Source: Planctomycetaceae bacterium (GTDB taxonomy: Bacteria; Planctomycetota; Planctomycetia; Planctomycetales; Planctomycetaceae). From it: a DNA stretch of 64,000 nucleotides. Every line of letters starts with the position of its first letter. Positions within the stretch are counted from its first letter, which is position 1. A model generated the notes under the pieces. It saw only the letters and a list, made by a program, of their open reading frames with translations. It had not been told where the DNA came from and ran no database searches. The translations under genes and the position numbers were made by a program. The DNA lies in the NCBI GenBank assembly GCA_014762625.1, contig JABURQ010000073.1, forward strand, positions 1 to 64,000, written 5' to 3'. This document shows, piece after piece, positions 47,663 to 56,531 of the stretch.

Positions 47663-49030
47663 TTACCCGGTCGCGACGTTCCCTAACAATAATATTGCCA
47701 CGGAATAGTAAATTACGACGCCTAAAATATCGACCAGTGCGGCGATCAACGGATTCGACATCAACGCCGGATCCATTCCGAATTTACGGAACAGCATCGG
47801 CAACATCGCTCCACTGCAAGTTCCCAGGGTGACCACCATGGCCACGGTTAATCCAACCACAGCCCCTTCCGTCTTTCCGACGAACATCCAGCCGAACGTG
47901 AAACCGATGAGGGCCAGAAAGGATCCCAGCGTCAGCCCCAGAATCAGTTCGCGAGTGGCCAACCGAAGATGGGGAGAGCGCGTTTGCTGATCGTCAACCG
48001 CCAGAAATCGGATGATCAATGTGGCCGATTGTGAACCCGCGTTTCCGCCACTCGCCAAAACCAGCGGAAGAAATAGAATCATCCAGGTATACGTTTCTGA
48101 AACAGACTCGTATTGACGCAGCATGGCAGCGGTGGCAACGGCTGCTGAAGACAGAATCACCAGCCAGATACCGCGTTTATGCAATAACGTGAACAGCGGA
48201 GTATCGAGGTAGCTATCTTCGAGCGGTGCCACCGCACCGGCGAGATGAGCATCCTCGGTCGCTTCTTCCTCCAGCACATCCATCGCGTCGTCGTGCGTGA
48301 CAATCCCAACCAGACGGTTCTGATTATCAACCACCGGAATCGCGATAAAGTTGTACTTCTGCAATTCCCCTGCCACGAATTCCTGGTCGTCATCGACCCG
48401 GACCGAGATCACGTCTCGCTTCATCAAATCGGTAAGCACAGTTTCCGGTTTGGCGAGAATCAAATCACGGAGCGAAACAAACCCGAGCAGATGCCGACCG
48501 TCGTCTATGATGTAAACATAATAAATCGTTTCGCGATCGGGGGCCTGCTTGCGAAGTCGTTCCAGTGCTTCCCGCACCGTAATCTGTTCCGGCAGGAGCG
48601 CATATTCGGTCGTCATGATTGCGCCGGCGGATTCTTCCGGGAACGAAAGCAATTTACGGATATCGTTCCGCTCAGCCTGAGCGATTAGAGGCAGCAGAGC
48701 TTCCACCTGGTCGTCGCTGAGTCGGGAGAGCAAATCGACCCGGTCGTCGGACGACATCTCCTCCAGCCAGCGCGTCAAACGTTTCCGATTATTTCGTTCC
48801 AGGTCCTCCACAAGTGCGATCTGCACAGAAAGCGGCAGGAACTCAAGGATCTCGACCTGCTTGCGCAGATTACACGCATCGAGTACATCAAGGATCTCCG
48901 AGTTTTCCAGCCCCTCGAGAACTTCCGCCGAAACCGCCGGGTGCAACACATCACAGAATTCGGACATGCCGTCCCGGTCTGCTTCCCCAAGCATCTGCTG
49001 GAGATCAGGTTTCAATAGTGAGTGATACAT
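47663..49030 (-). CDS. mgtE: MgtE-type magnesium transporter
   Basis: 455 residues from ATG 49030, with AGGAG eight bases ahead. The domain order is that of MgtE: N-terminal superhelical domain (about 1-130), two CBS modules (about 135-255, with AGAIMTTEYALL and IPVVDNQNRLVGIVTHDDA), a plug helix and five membrane helices with LASGGNAGSQSATLIIRFLA and the late ALVDILGVVIYYSVA. CBS domains sense cytosolic Mg2+ and gate the channel. It probably shares a transcript with the lyase gene downstream. Confidence 0.95.
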   Translation of the reverse strand: MYHSLLKPDLQQMLGEADRDGMSEFCDVLHPAVSAEVLEGLENSEILDVLDACNLRKQVEILEFLPLSVQIALVEDLERNNRKRLTRWLEEMSSDDRVDLLSRLSDDQVEALLPLIAQAERNDIRKLLSFPEESAGAIMTTEYALLPEQITVREALERLRKQAPDRETIYYVYIIDDGRHLLGFVSLRDLILAKPETVLTDLMKRDVISVRVDDDQEFVAGELQKYNFIAIPVVDNQNRLVGIVTHDDAMDVLEEEATEDAHLAGAVAPLEDSYLDTPLFTLLHKRGIWLVILSSAAVATAAMLRQYESVSETYTWMILFLPLVLASGGNAGSQSATLIIRFLAVDDQQTRSPHLRLATRELILGLTLGSFLALIGFTFGWMFVGKTEGAVVGLTVAMVVTLGTCSGAMLPMLFRKFGMDPALMSNPLIAALVDILGVVIYYSVAILLLGNVATG

Positions 49031-49102
49031 GACACGATCTCCTGACGGCTGTCCGAAAAAGAGTCTTTCCGAAGCCTGGAAATTCAAATTTGTGTCGGCG
49101 AT

Positions 49103-49136
49103 AAAAAACCCCTCGCGGAAAACTCCGAAAGGGGTT
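49103..49136 (-). terminator. Rho-independent terminator of rplM-rpsI
   Basis: Seven-base stem AACCCCT / AGGGGTT (49107-49113 with 49130-49136), 16-base loop, and a run of six A on the plus strand. It follows rpsI by about 32 bases on the minus strand and separates the ribosomal genes from mgtE. Confidence 0.8.
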
Positions 49137-49167
49137 GAAGTTCAAATTGATACAGGAACCGTCCGGT

Positions 49168-49806
49168 TCAACGCTTGGAGAACTGGAAGCTTTTACGAGC
49201 TTTCTTGAATCCGTATTTCTTCCGTTCGACCATGCGCGGGTCACGTGTGAGGAACCCATTATCGGACAGCACTTCATGCAGTGAAGGGTCCATGACTTGT
49301 AGAGCACGAGCGAGTCCTAAAACCACGGCACCGGTTTGACCAGTGATTCCACCACCGGAAACACGCGTCCAAACATCGACCTTGCCGGTTTTTTCAGTTT
49401 TCTCCAAAACCGCAAGAATCATCTTCTGATCGCGTTCGACCGGAAAGAATTCCGTCAACTCTTTGCCATTGACCGTGAATTTCCCCTTACCAGCCTGGAC
49501 GCGGACGCGAGCCACGGCCGTCTTACGACGTCCGGTCCCCATCGCTACGCCGAACTTGTCGATTTTTCCTCGAACGACCGGTTCGAAATCAGGATCGACC
49601 TCATCGGCGACTGCTGTGGCTGTGGAACCAATTTCCAATCCCTCGGCAACAGATTCGGTGGCCTCTTCTGCCGGTGCATCTTCAGTGGTCGCCGTCTCTT
49701 CTGCGGCGGGAGCCGCTGCAGCTTCTTCCGTAGACGTCGTTTCCTCGGCCGCTGGAGCTTCAGCAGTTTCTTCGACAGGTTTTTCTTCGGGGTTCTCAGT
49801 CGACAT
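49168..49806 (-). CDS. rpsI: 30S ribosomal protein uS9 with acidic N-terminal extension
   Basis: 212 residues. Residues about 87-212 are a complete uS9: GTGRRKTAVARVRVQAGKG, GGGITGQTGA-type RVSGGGITGQTGAVVLG, RDPRMVERKKYGFKKARKSFQFSKR with the basic tail that reaches the decoding site. The first ~80 residues are an Ala/Glu/Thr/Pro-rich acidic extension (EEKPVEETAEAPAAEET and alike), absent from ordinary bacterial uS9 of about 130 residues. It is 56 bases downstream of rplM, the conserved uL13-uS9 pair, so the start at 49806 is plausible; a shorter start inside the extension cannot be ruled out. Confidence 0.93.
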   Translation of the reverse strand: MSTENPEEKPVEETAEAPAAEETTSTEEAAAAPAAEETATTEDAPAEEATESVAEGLEIGSTATAVADEVDPDFEPVVRGKIDKFGVAMGTGRRKTAVARVRVQAGKGKFTVNGKELTEFFPVERDQKMILAVLEKTEKTGKVDVWTRVSGGGITGQTGAVVLGLARALQVMDPSLHEVLSDNGFLTRDPRMVERKKYGFKKARKSFQFSKR

Positions 49807-49862
49807 AACGAATCGTGAATTCCGTAAAAAAGTGAATGTGTATTCGAGACTAATTCCGGAGC

Positions 49863-50348
49863 CTACGGCCGCAGGTGCTCGGGAAGTTCCGTTGGGCTTT
49901 GAGCTTGAAAATTATGTTCGGTTCCGACCACAAGCTTTAGTTTGCGGAGCATCTGGCGTCCCAGTTTGTTTTTGGGCAACATACGGCGGACGGCTTCATG
50001 CAGAATTTTTTCCGGATGCTTTTGCCAAACCTGCAAAGCCGACTCTAGTCGACGACCACTCGGGTATCCCGTGTAGTGCTCGTAGACCTTTCGGTCCGTT
50101 TTGTTCGTGTAGTACGGCATTTTGGGATGTGCGAGCGGCTTGCCGGTAAACCGAACACGATCGGCGTTCAGCACGACGACGTAATCGCCGGTATCGACGT
50201 GAGGTGTATAAGTCGGCTTATGCTTGCCCATCAGAATGGTGGCCAATTTGGCAGCCAGGCGTCCGACGACCATTTTGTCGGCATCGACCACGTACCATTC
50301 CGGAATGTGTGTTTCTTTGCGAGCCATGGTTGACTTGTTGGCAGTCAT
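49863..50348 (-). CDS. rplM: 50S ribosomal protein uL13
   Basis: 161 residues from ATG 50348; a second ATG at 50327 (MARKETHIP) is possible since neither start has a strong ribosome-binding site. uL13 landmarks are WYVVDADKMVVGRLA, HVDTGDYVVVLNADRVRFTGKP, the YPSGRR-type segment and the LPKNKLGRQMLRKLKLVVG block. It is an early 23S-binding protein in 50S assembly and is paired with rpsI directly downstream. Confidence 0.97.
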   Translation of the reverse strand: MTANKSTMARKETHIPEWYVVDADKMVVGRLAAKLATILMGKHKPTYTPHVDTGDYVVVLNADRVRFTGKPLAHPKMPYYTNKTDRKVYEHYTGYPSGRRLESALQVWQKHPEKILHEAVRRMLPKNKLGRQMLRKLKLVVGTEHNFQAQSPTELPEHLRP

Positions 50349-51009
50349 GGCACATCCATTTCATTGTAAAGTATTATGAAGACAAGAGATATGGCTCCTC
50401 GGGCAGCTTTGCCCGGGCGGTCCTCAAGCTCTTGCACGGTCCTTTTGTGCTTGAATCGAAAAATCGTAACGTTTCAGCAGTGTCTGTTCAACGCATACGG
50501 GCAAAAAAACAGGCAACTTCAGCGTCCCAAATGAGAGACACATTCCGTCGAGAATGCTTCTTTCTACCTGCTCGCCCCAGAGAGAAAGGGAACAACCGAA
50601 CTCACGCCGCGTACTGCGAGAAACGTAGGTCGCGTTTCCATCTCTCCGTAGGAGACCGCAGTCCTGAACTCCTGCTTGCGCGAGTCCGTCGCTCTCAAAC
50701 AGTCGTTGAATTAACCATGGTTTGCCCTCCGTATTGGCAATCGCGTTGTTTGTTCGGCCGTCCCCGGGGTTGTTCGGAGATCAGCACTCGCTTCGATGTT
50801 CCTCGGCGACAGACGGGAACAAGGCTCCGCTTGTTCTATCTGCCTGTTGTAAAATCACCTCATCACTTACGAGTTGGTCTGAAGATATCGCAAGCCGCCG
50901 TGATTGAAAAGGAGTCGTCCCGCACTTTTCACAAGATTTCAAAAGCGGTCAAAAAACGAATTTGCAACCTTGATTCTTTCCTCAAAAGTTGCCATGCCGG
51001 AACGATCCT
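50349..51009. other. Long intergenic region upstream of rplM, no recognised gene
   Basis: A 661-base gap between rplM and the hisB stop, the longest in the window. An 849-base open frame crosses it on the plus strand but overlaps rplM and hisB, is rich in Arg, Ser and Cys and matches nothing I know. A small hairpin (CGGGCA / TGCCCG near 50402-50417) lies 70 bases ahead of rplM on its transcript side and could be part of a leader. I searched by eye for tmRNA, RNase P RNA and SRP RNA signatures and saw none. Confidence 0.45.
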
Positions 51010-51603
51010 TTACTCCGTCAACGTCCCTTTCGAGGAAGGAACCCCCGCTTGACGGGGATCGATACTGACAGCGATCCGAAGTGCGCGAGCCGAGGCTTTG
51101 AACAATCCTTCCGCGATGTGATGACTGTTGGATCCGTAATGCACTACCTGATGCAGGTTCATCAAGCCATTAGCCGCCACCGCCGACCAGAACACATCCA
51201 CCAGTTCGGTATCAAATTCACCAATCTTCTCACTCGGATACTCGGCTTGCGAGACAAACCACATCCGACCGCTGAGATCGATCGCCGCCGTCGCCAGTGT
51301 TTCTTCCATCGGCAACGTCATCGAACCATACCGCGTAATGCCCGCCTTGTCCCCCAACGCTTCGTTGATCGCGCGTCCCAGACAAATACCGGTATCTTCA
51401 ACCGTGTGATGTGCATCGACGTGTAGATCGCCGACCGCTTTCACCTTCAAATCGAACAATCCGTGCCGAGCAAACAATGTCAGCATGTGATCGAAGAAAC
51501 CGACGCCGGTTTCGATCTCGTGTTGACCGCTGCCGTCGAGATCGATCGACAAAGTAATGTTGGTTTCGGCAGTTTTTCGTGAGATTTCTGCGGTACGTTT
51601 CAT
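51010..51603 (-). CDS. hisB: Imidazoleglycerol-phosphate dehydratase HisB
   Basis: 197 residues, a monofunctional IGP dehydratase. It removes water from imidazole glycerol phosphate in histidine biosynthesis. The two metal-binding repeats are present: [13 protein letters not shown] with [13 protein letters not shown], and [20 protein letters not shown]. It lies 130 bases after hisC on the same strand. Confidence 0.97.
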   Translation of the reverse strand: MKRTAEISRKTAETNITLSIDLDGSGQHEIETGVGFFDHMLTLFARHGLFDLKVKAVGDLHVDAHHTVEDTGICLGRAINEALGDKAGITRYGSMTLPMEETLATAAIDLSGRMWFVSQAEYPSEKIGEFDTELVDVFWSAVAANGLMNLHQVVHYGSNSHHIAEGLFKASARALRIAVSIDPRQAGVPSSKGTLTE

Positions 51604-51733
51604 GGGATTGTCTTGGGTGAGTGTGAAGTTTTATGTGGTAAGTTTTCAGCTGGAATCCGCTGGTTCAATCCGGCAAGAGAAATTCAAGTTTTCTCTTTAT
51701 AGTTCGTTAGCCTTCAGGAGGTTTCTACCCTCT

Positions 51734-52813
51734 TCAGGAGGCAAGCTGCTTCAATGCATTCAGCAGCATGTCGATCTCTCCATCGGTCCCGATGCTGATG
51801 CGGAGCCCCTCTCGCAATTCATTCTCCTCAGGCCCGCAGTAAGGAAACTTCATATAACGAACTAAAATTTTTCGTGCTTTCAACGCTTCATACAGTTCTC
51901 CCGAGTTATCGCCGGGAGGAGTACACCAGACGAAATTCGCCTGGCTGGGGGTAACATGAAAACCGAGTTCCCGGAGGGATTGTTCCAGTCGTTCGCGCGT
52001 CGCCAGAATCTTTTCCCGGTTCTTCAACATCCAGACTTGATCGCGGATGGCGGCGGTCGCCGCGGCAATCGACAGGCTGTCGCAATTGTAACTGTCTTTG
52101 ACCTTGCGCATCCCGGCGATGAGATCGGGATGAGCGACCGCAAATCCGAATCGAATCCCCGCCAGAGAATACGATTTGGAGAGCGTACGTGTAATCACCA
52201 TCCGTTTGCCGATCCCCGAATGCAGCAGTTCCGCCTTGTGGGGCTTGTCCGGAAAGTCGCCGTAGGCCTCATCGAGAACCAGAATGCCTTTTTCTGGTGT
52301 CAGCCATTGCAACTCTTCATCGCTCCAGCGATTTCCGGACGGGGAATTCGGATTCGGGATGAAGGTTAATTTGCTGGCTGCGACGCGCGGGTCGGTAATT
52401 TTCCAGTCGAACTTCCATTCCGGCGTCAGCGGTAATCGGGCGACTTTGGCTCCCTGAATTTCCGCCAGCGTTTCGTACAACACATAACTGGGATAGGGAT
52501 ACGCGATTTGTTCGCCCGATTCGACGAACGAACGCATCAGGATCGTCAGGTTTTCGTCACTCCCATTCCCCGGCAAAATCCACTCCGCATCCACTCCAAA
52601 CAGCTCCGCCGCCGATTCGCGAAACGATTTGACCAGAGGATCCGGATAGACGTTCAAACGCCCTTCCGCCGCTGCCACAATGGCATTACGAACCTCGGGA
52701 GACGGAGGGTAGGGATTTTCGTTGGTATTTAGTTTGACCCAACCCGCTTCGGTCGGTTGCTCGCCGGGGAGATACCCCTGCATCGCATCAACGGCGGGAC
52801 GAAACAGACTCAT
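51734..52813 (-). CDS. hisC: Histidinol-phosphate aminotransferase HisC
   Basis: 359 residues from ATG 52813 (MSLFRPAVDAMQGYLPGEQ, the usual HisC start). PLP-binding features are LNTNENPYPPSP, GNGSDENLT, the NPNSPSG motif, DEAYGDF and the Schiff-base lysine in TRTLSKSYSLAG, plus the phosphate-binding RFGF. It transfers the amino group in the seventh step of histidine synthesis. hisB is next downstream. The ribosome-binding site is weak, as elsewhere in this genome. Confidence 0.95.
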   Translation of the reverse strand: MSLFRPAVDAMQGYLPGEQPTEAGWVKLNTNENPYPPSPEVRNAIVAAAEGRLNVYPDPLVKSFRESAAELFGVDAEWILPGNGSDENLTILMRSFVESGEQIAYPYPSYVLYETLAEIQGAKVARLPLTPEWKFDWKITDPRVAASKLTFIPNPNSPSGNRWSDEELQWLTPEKGILVLDEAYGDFPDKPHKAELLHSGIGKRMVITRTLSKSYSLAGIRFGFAVAHPDLIAGMRKVKDSYNCDSLSIAAATAAIRDQVWMLKNREKILATRERLEQSLRELGFHVTPSQANFVWCTPPGDNSGELYEALKARKILVRYMKFPYCGPEENELREGLRISIGTDGEIDMLLNALKQLAS

Positions 52814-53002
52814 AAGATCACTTTCTCGGCAAAGATCGCTCGCACTTGGCGAGACTTTAATAGGCGAGGACACAAGCCCCGCTCCTTTATTATGCCCTCT
52901 TCCCTGAAAACTGGCAGTTCGTGGAGGTGGAAACCTCCCCAGAGAACAGAGCCGACCGTCTATTCTGAGGTTCGTGCGGAATAATCGCGACCGGATTAAT
53001 CG

Positions 53003-53386
53003 TCAGAACAGGCTCGATCCGTCCGACGCGGAATCTTTCTCGTCGTCCGTCGCTGATTTCTTCTTCCGCCTCCCTGCGGATTTTTTGTTGGCATCGATGG
53101 TCGAAGAGGCGTCGAAATCGGCCAGTATCGGGTTTCCCTCCTCATCAACATCCGTCAGGACTTTGATTTTCTGTTCCGCATGTTCGAGTGTCGCGTGACA
53201 GGAGCGAATCAACCGGACACCGTCTTCGAACTTCTCCAGCGACTGATCGAGCCCCAGTTCCCCCTCTTCCAGTTGTCGAACGATCTCCTGAATTTCGCCG
53301 ATTGCGTCCTCGAAGTTAAGATCGGAAGATTCGTCTTTTGCTTTCGTTTTTTTCTTGGCCATGATGGCTCTCTTTCCAGGAGTCAT
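53003..53386 (-). CDS. xseB: Exodeoxyribonuclease VII small subunit
   Basis: 127 residues from ATG 53386, whose ATGA overlaps the xseA stop; an inner ATG at 53362 (MAKKKTK), preceded by GGAAAGAG, is an equally plausible start. The XseB core is residues about 22-80 (NFEDAIGEIQEIVRQLEEGELGLDQSLEKFEDG split across two helices). It pairs with XseA in six-to-one complexes that degrade single-stranded DNA. The C-terminus is a Lys/Asp/Ser-rich tail longer than usual. Confidence 0.93.
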   Translation of the reverse strand: MTPGKRAIMAKKKTKAKDESSDLNFEDAIGEIQEIVRQLEEGELGLDQSLEKFEDGVRLIRSCHATLEHAEQKIKVLTDVDEEGNPILADFDASSTIDANKKSAGRRKKKSATDDEKDSASDGSSLF

Positions 53387-54588
53387 TTGCTTTTGTTTGA
53401 GGAGGAGACCTGACTGGCGACTTCTCCGTCAATGAGTCGTGTGATGATCTGGTCACCTGCTTGGACATCGTCAGTTTTTTTGACGACGCGTCCCTCCGCG
53501 GTACGGGTCACCGAATAGCCTCGCTTCAACACATTAAGCGGGCTGAGTGCGTCGAGTCGCGATGCGAGTTGCTCGATGTCTTTTCGTTTCTGCTCGAACG
53601 CACGGGAGAGGGTTTGTTTCAGATCAGCGTCCCATTCGTCCAACTGCTGACGCAATCCGTCGATGATCTGCATCGGGCGCGCAAACACGGGGCGTGATTC
53701 GAGACTTTCGAGTTGCAATCGTGCCTGATGCGCGCGATTCCGCAAAGCAGTCGCCATTTGATTCTGAAGAGCGACCAAACCGGTTTTCAAATCCTCCGCA
53801 GACGGTGTCGAAAGTTCTCCCGCTTCACTCGGAGTCAGCGCTCGGCGATCGGCAACCAGATCGGAAATGCTCACATCGATTTCGTGGCCGACTGCGCTGA
53901 TCACGGGAATCGGACAAGCAAAGATTTCCCGCGCCACCATTTCTTCATTGAACGGCCATAAGTCTTCCAGACTGCCGCCTCCCCGTCCGGTAATGATCAG
54001 ATCGACGTCTGGGATGCGGGGGGCGTAATTGATCGCGGCGGCAATCTGCTCGGCGGCTCCTGCTCCCTGAACGGCGACCGGAAGTAAGACAACATTCAGA
54101 CCGGGCCAACGACGCGTCATGACCTGCAACATATCGCGAACGGCCGCCCCCGTGGGACTCGTCACCAACGCGATCCGTCTGGGGAAGCGGGGAATCGGCT
54201 GCTTGTATTCGGGATTGAACAGTCCTTCTTTCGCCAATTTTTCCTGTAACTGACGGAACGCCAGTTCGAGACCGCCCATCCCTTGGGGGATCATGCGGCT
54301 GGAGATCAGTTGGTAGCTACCTCGCGCTGCGTAAACTTCCAGACGGCCCGTTACAATCACTTCCAGGCCGTCGTGGATGTCGAACTTCATTCGCGCAGCA
54401 TTTCCCTTCCACATGATGCCGCGAAGCTGTGACTTGTCGTCCTTCAGCGTGAAGTAGAGATGGCCCGAGGAGGCACGGATGAAGTTCGAGATCTCTCCCA
54501 CGACCGTCACCGTATCGAAATTGGCTTCGATCAGTTCTTTCACCTGAGAGGTGAATTCCGTGATGGTAAGTGGTGCCGACTCGGTCAT
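53383..54588 (-). CDS. xseA: Exodeoxyribonuclease VII large subunit
   Basis: 401 residues. An N-terminal OB-fold (about 1-100, VVGEISNFIRASSGHLYFT) binds DNA, and the catalytic exonuclease part follows with SPTGAAVRDML, RGGGSLEDLWPFN and AVGHEIDVSISDLVADRRA, then coiled coils that hold XseB. It cuts single-stranded DNA from both ends in recombination and repair. The permease gene upstream ends 39 bases before its ATG. Confidence 0.97.
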   Translation of the reverse strand: MTESAPLTITEFTSQVKELIEANFDTVTVVGEISNFIRASSGHLYFTLKDDKSQLRGIMWKGNAARMKFDIHDGLEVIVTGRLEVYAARGSYQLISSRMIPQGMGGLELAFRQLQEKLAKEGLFNPEYKQPIPRFPRRIALVTSPTGAAVRDMLQVMTRRWPGLNVVLLPVAVQGAGAAEQIAAAINYAPRIPDVDLIITGRGGGSLEDLWPFNEEMVAREIFACPIPVISAVGHEIDVSISDLVADRRALTPSEAGELSTPSAEDLKTGLVALQNQMATALRNRAHQARLQLESLESRPVFARPMQIIDGLRQQLDEWDADLKQTLSRAFEQKRKDIEQLASRLDALSPLNVLKRGYSVTRTAEGRVVKKTDDVQAGDQIITRLIDGEVASQVSSSNKSK

Positions 54589-54627
54589 GAAACTGGAGGT
54601 TGAAGAGAGACTTGTCGTCCGTACAAG

Positions 54628-56358
54628 TTACTTGTCGATGGTTGTCCGCCCGAGCGCCGCATCAAATTCGCTCACGGTCGGAATCAACATCGCTAATGTG
54701 GTGAATCCGTACGCGGCGGTGATCGCCAGAAAGACGCTCAAACTTCCGCCGAGGATAAATTCGGTAATCGCATAGAAGGTGAGAAACGGCAGAATTCCGG
54801 CGGAAAGAGTGAGCGCACCCGAAGGATTACTGTGCGTCAGCGACGCATACAACCCGATGGAACCGACGCCGATAAACAGAATGAATGACTGGAACTGAAT
54901 GAAGAACGAGGACCGCGCTTCAAGCAACAGCACCATAAAAATGAAAATCCCGACGAACAGGAAAAACATCGTGCCGAGACTGTTCCCGATGGCGGCTCGC
55001 GAATTCTCAAAACCGAGCCCCGAATGCAACCCGAGAATCGTGGCAAAGGAAACCAGCACCAGATACCCCAGACATAGATAAAGCAGCGGCTCGAAACCGA
55101 CCGAAAAGGAGAACGCGATGTATCCAATCATCACCAAAGGGAGCAGGATCAGTTCCTTGGTGTTGTAAAGAATCCCGCCAATCTTGCCGTAGATGAATTC
55201 TTTCGCGGTCAGGTCGGTCGCCAACAGCAGGACGAGCGTTTTGGCATCCTTCTCGGAAGTGATTGCGGTCACCGCCTGAGCGTTGATCAACAGCAAACTC
55301 AAAATGCAGAGCCCGACAAAACAGAAGGTCGAAGGCTGCACAATTCCCATCAACTGCTCGCCACCCGCCGCCGCACTCATCAGGAAGTAAAACAGAAAAC
55401 CCGCCAGCGCGAAATAAGCCGCTTTGATCGCCAGGACTTTCTTGCCGTACGCTCGCGTACAGATTTCCCGCCACAGAACCGGATTGGCCCAGATTTGGCG
55501 GGTTTTGACGCGAGTCTCGCCGGTTGCGGCTTCTTTTTCTTCGCGCGGTCGGGAATAGCGAAGCGTGTTCCAATGCCGCAGAGAGAAGGTCGTCGAAATG
55601 TTCAACACGCCCGAGAGCGCCAGCAACATGATCACCGACTTCAGTCCACTCACCTCAGCCACTCCAGTCCCCGTCATCCGGGAAAACGGATCGAGTAACT
55701 GATTCAAAGCCGCATAGGGATTCAACGCCGCAATCCAGTCTCCCGCAGTCCCCGGCACAAATGACGCAACGGCCTGAACCACGCCGAGAAACAGAACGGC
55801 TCCCAAAACACTGACGGCCAGGGTCTGAAAAGTTTTTTCGCGCCAGTAAGCCACCAGACTTCCCCAACTCCCCGCCGCCAGGACGGTCACTCCCGCAATC
55901 GCCAGTGACCACAGGATCTGAGCGAGGGAGACTCCCCCCAATAGATAAATGAGTAGAAAGACGGGAATCGAAGCGGCCCAGGTCACCCCCACAATCAGCA
56001 GCGACGCAAACAGTTTTCCGAACACAAGCTCCCGTTCGCGGAGATCCGTCAGCAGCAACAACACCAGCGTGCCGCGGTCTTTCTCCTGAGCCACGCTCGA
56101 CGCGGAAAACAACAATGCGAAAAACATTAGCAGCGATAACTGAACCACCGAAAAGACCTTGAACAACAAGGCTCCGAAGCGGGCATAATCGCCGACACCA
56201 ATCGCCTGTTGCCAGCCGAAAGTCGCCTGCGATGCCGTATACATGAGCACCATGAACGCCGCCACGTATCCGACGCGAATCAGAAAATGACGCGTCTTAC
56301 GGGGCGAAGTCAGAGCTTCACGGCTGAAAATCGGTCCGGCAAACACAGGTGGTCTCAA
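54628..56358 (-). CDS. ABC-2 type permease protein
   Basis: 576 residues, TTG start at 56358 (an in-frame GTG at 56346 is an alternative). About 12 membrane helices are arranged in two halves; each half begins with a PVFxxEALT / NPVLWREICT type cytoplasmic segment and contains EKDRGTLVLLLLTDL or EKDAKTLVLLLATDL, the sign of an internal duplication typical of planctomycete ABC-2 permeases. An ATP-binding partner would normally be encoded next door but none is seen. The substrate is unknown. It is transcribed with xseA and xseB in a likely operon. Confidence 0.85.
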   Translation of the reverse strand: MRPPVFAGPIFSREALTSPRKTRHFLIRVGYVAAFMVLMYTASQATFGWQQAIGVGDYARFGALLFKVFSVVQLSLLMFFALLFSASSVAQEKDRGTLVLLLLTDLRERELVFGKLFASLLIVGVTWAASIPVFLLIYLLGGVSLAQILWSLAIAGVTVLAAGSWGSLVAYWREKTFQTLAVSVLGAVLFLGVVQAVASFVPGTAGDWIAALNPYAALNQLLDPFSRMTGTGVAEVSGLKSVIMLLALSGVLNISTTFSLRHWNTLRYSRPREEKEAATGETRVKTRQIWANPVLWREICTRAYGKKVLAIKAAYFALAGFLFYFLMSAAAGGEQLMGIVQPSTFCFVGLCILSLLLINAQAVTAITSEKDAKTLVLLLATDLTAKEFIYGKIGGILYNTKELILLPLVMIGYIAFSFSVGFEPLLYLCLGYLVLVSFATILGLHSGLGFENSRAAIGNSLGTMFFLFVGIFIFMVLLLEARSSFFIQFQSFILFIGVGSIGLYASLTHSNPSGALTLSAGILPFLTFYAITEFILGGSLSVFLAITAAYGFTTLAMLIPTVSEFDAALGRTTIDK

Positions 56359-56531
56359 TCGGGCGGGTGCTGATAAATTTCAGAACTTCAGATTCAAAAT
56401 TGTGGGGTTTTCCCGGAAATTAGTCAACGAGGTCTCCCACTCGTAACGGAGACTCAGCGAAACTTCCGCATCTTTTTTTCTTAACGAGACATTCGACCTC
56501 TGGTCTTCCATCACTATTTCAAGCACGTGAT

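Noticed and set aside
49600-49806. Repeated GAA/GCC-rich stretch considered as a simple-sequence repeat
   Set aside because: It is irregular and in frame with rpsI, encoding the acidic extension.
50204-51052. An 849-base plus-strand open frame between rplM and hisB
   Set aside because: It overlaps the starts or ends of two certain genes, is Arg/Ser/Cys-rich, lacks a ribosome-binding site and resembles no protein family.
51675-51697. Possible terminator hairpin between hisC and hisB
   Set aside because: The eight-base stem AAGAGAAA / TTTCTCTT is entirely A/T-poor in strength and has no convincing U-tract on the minus strand.
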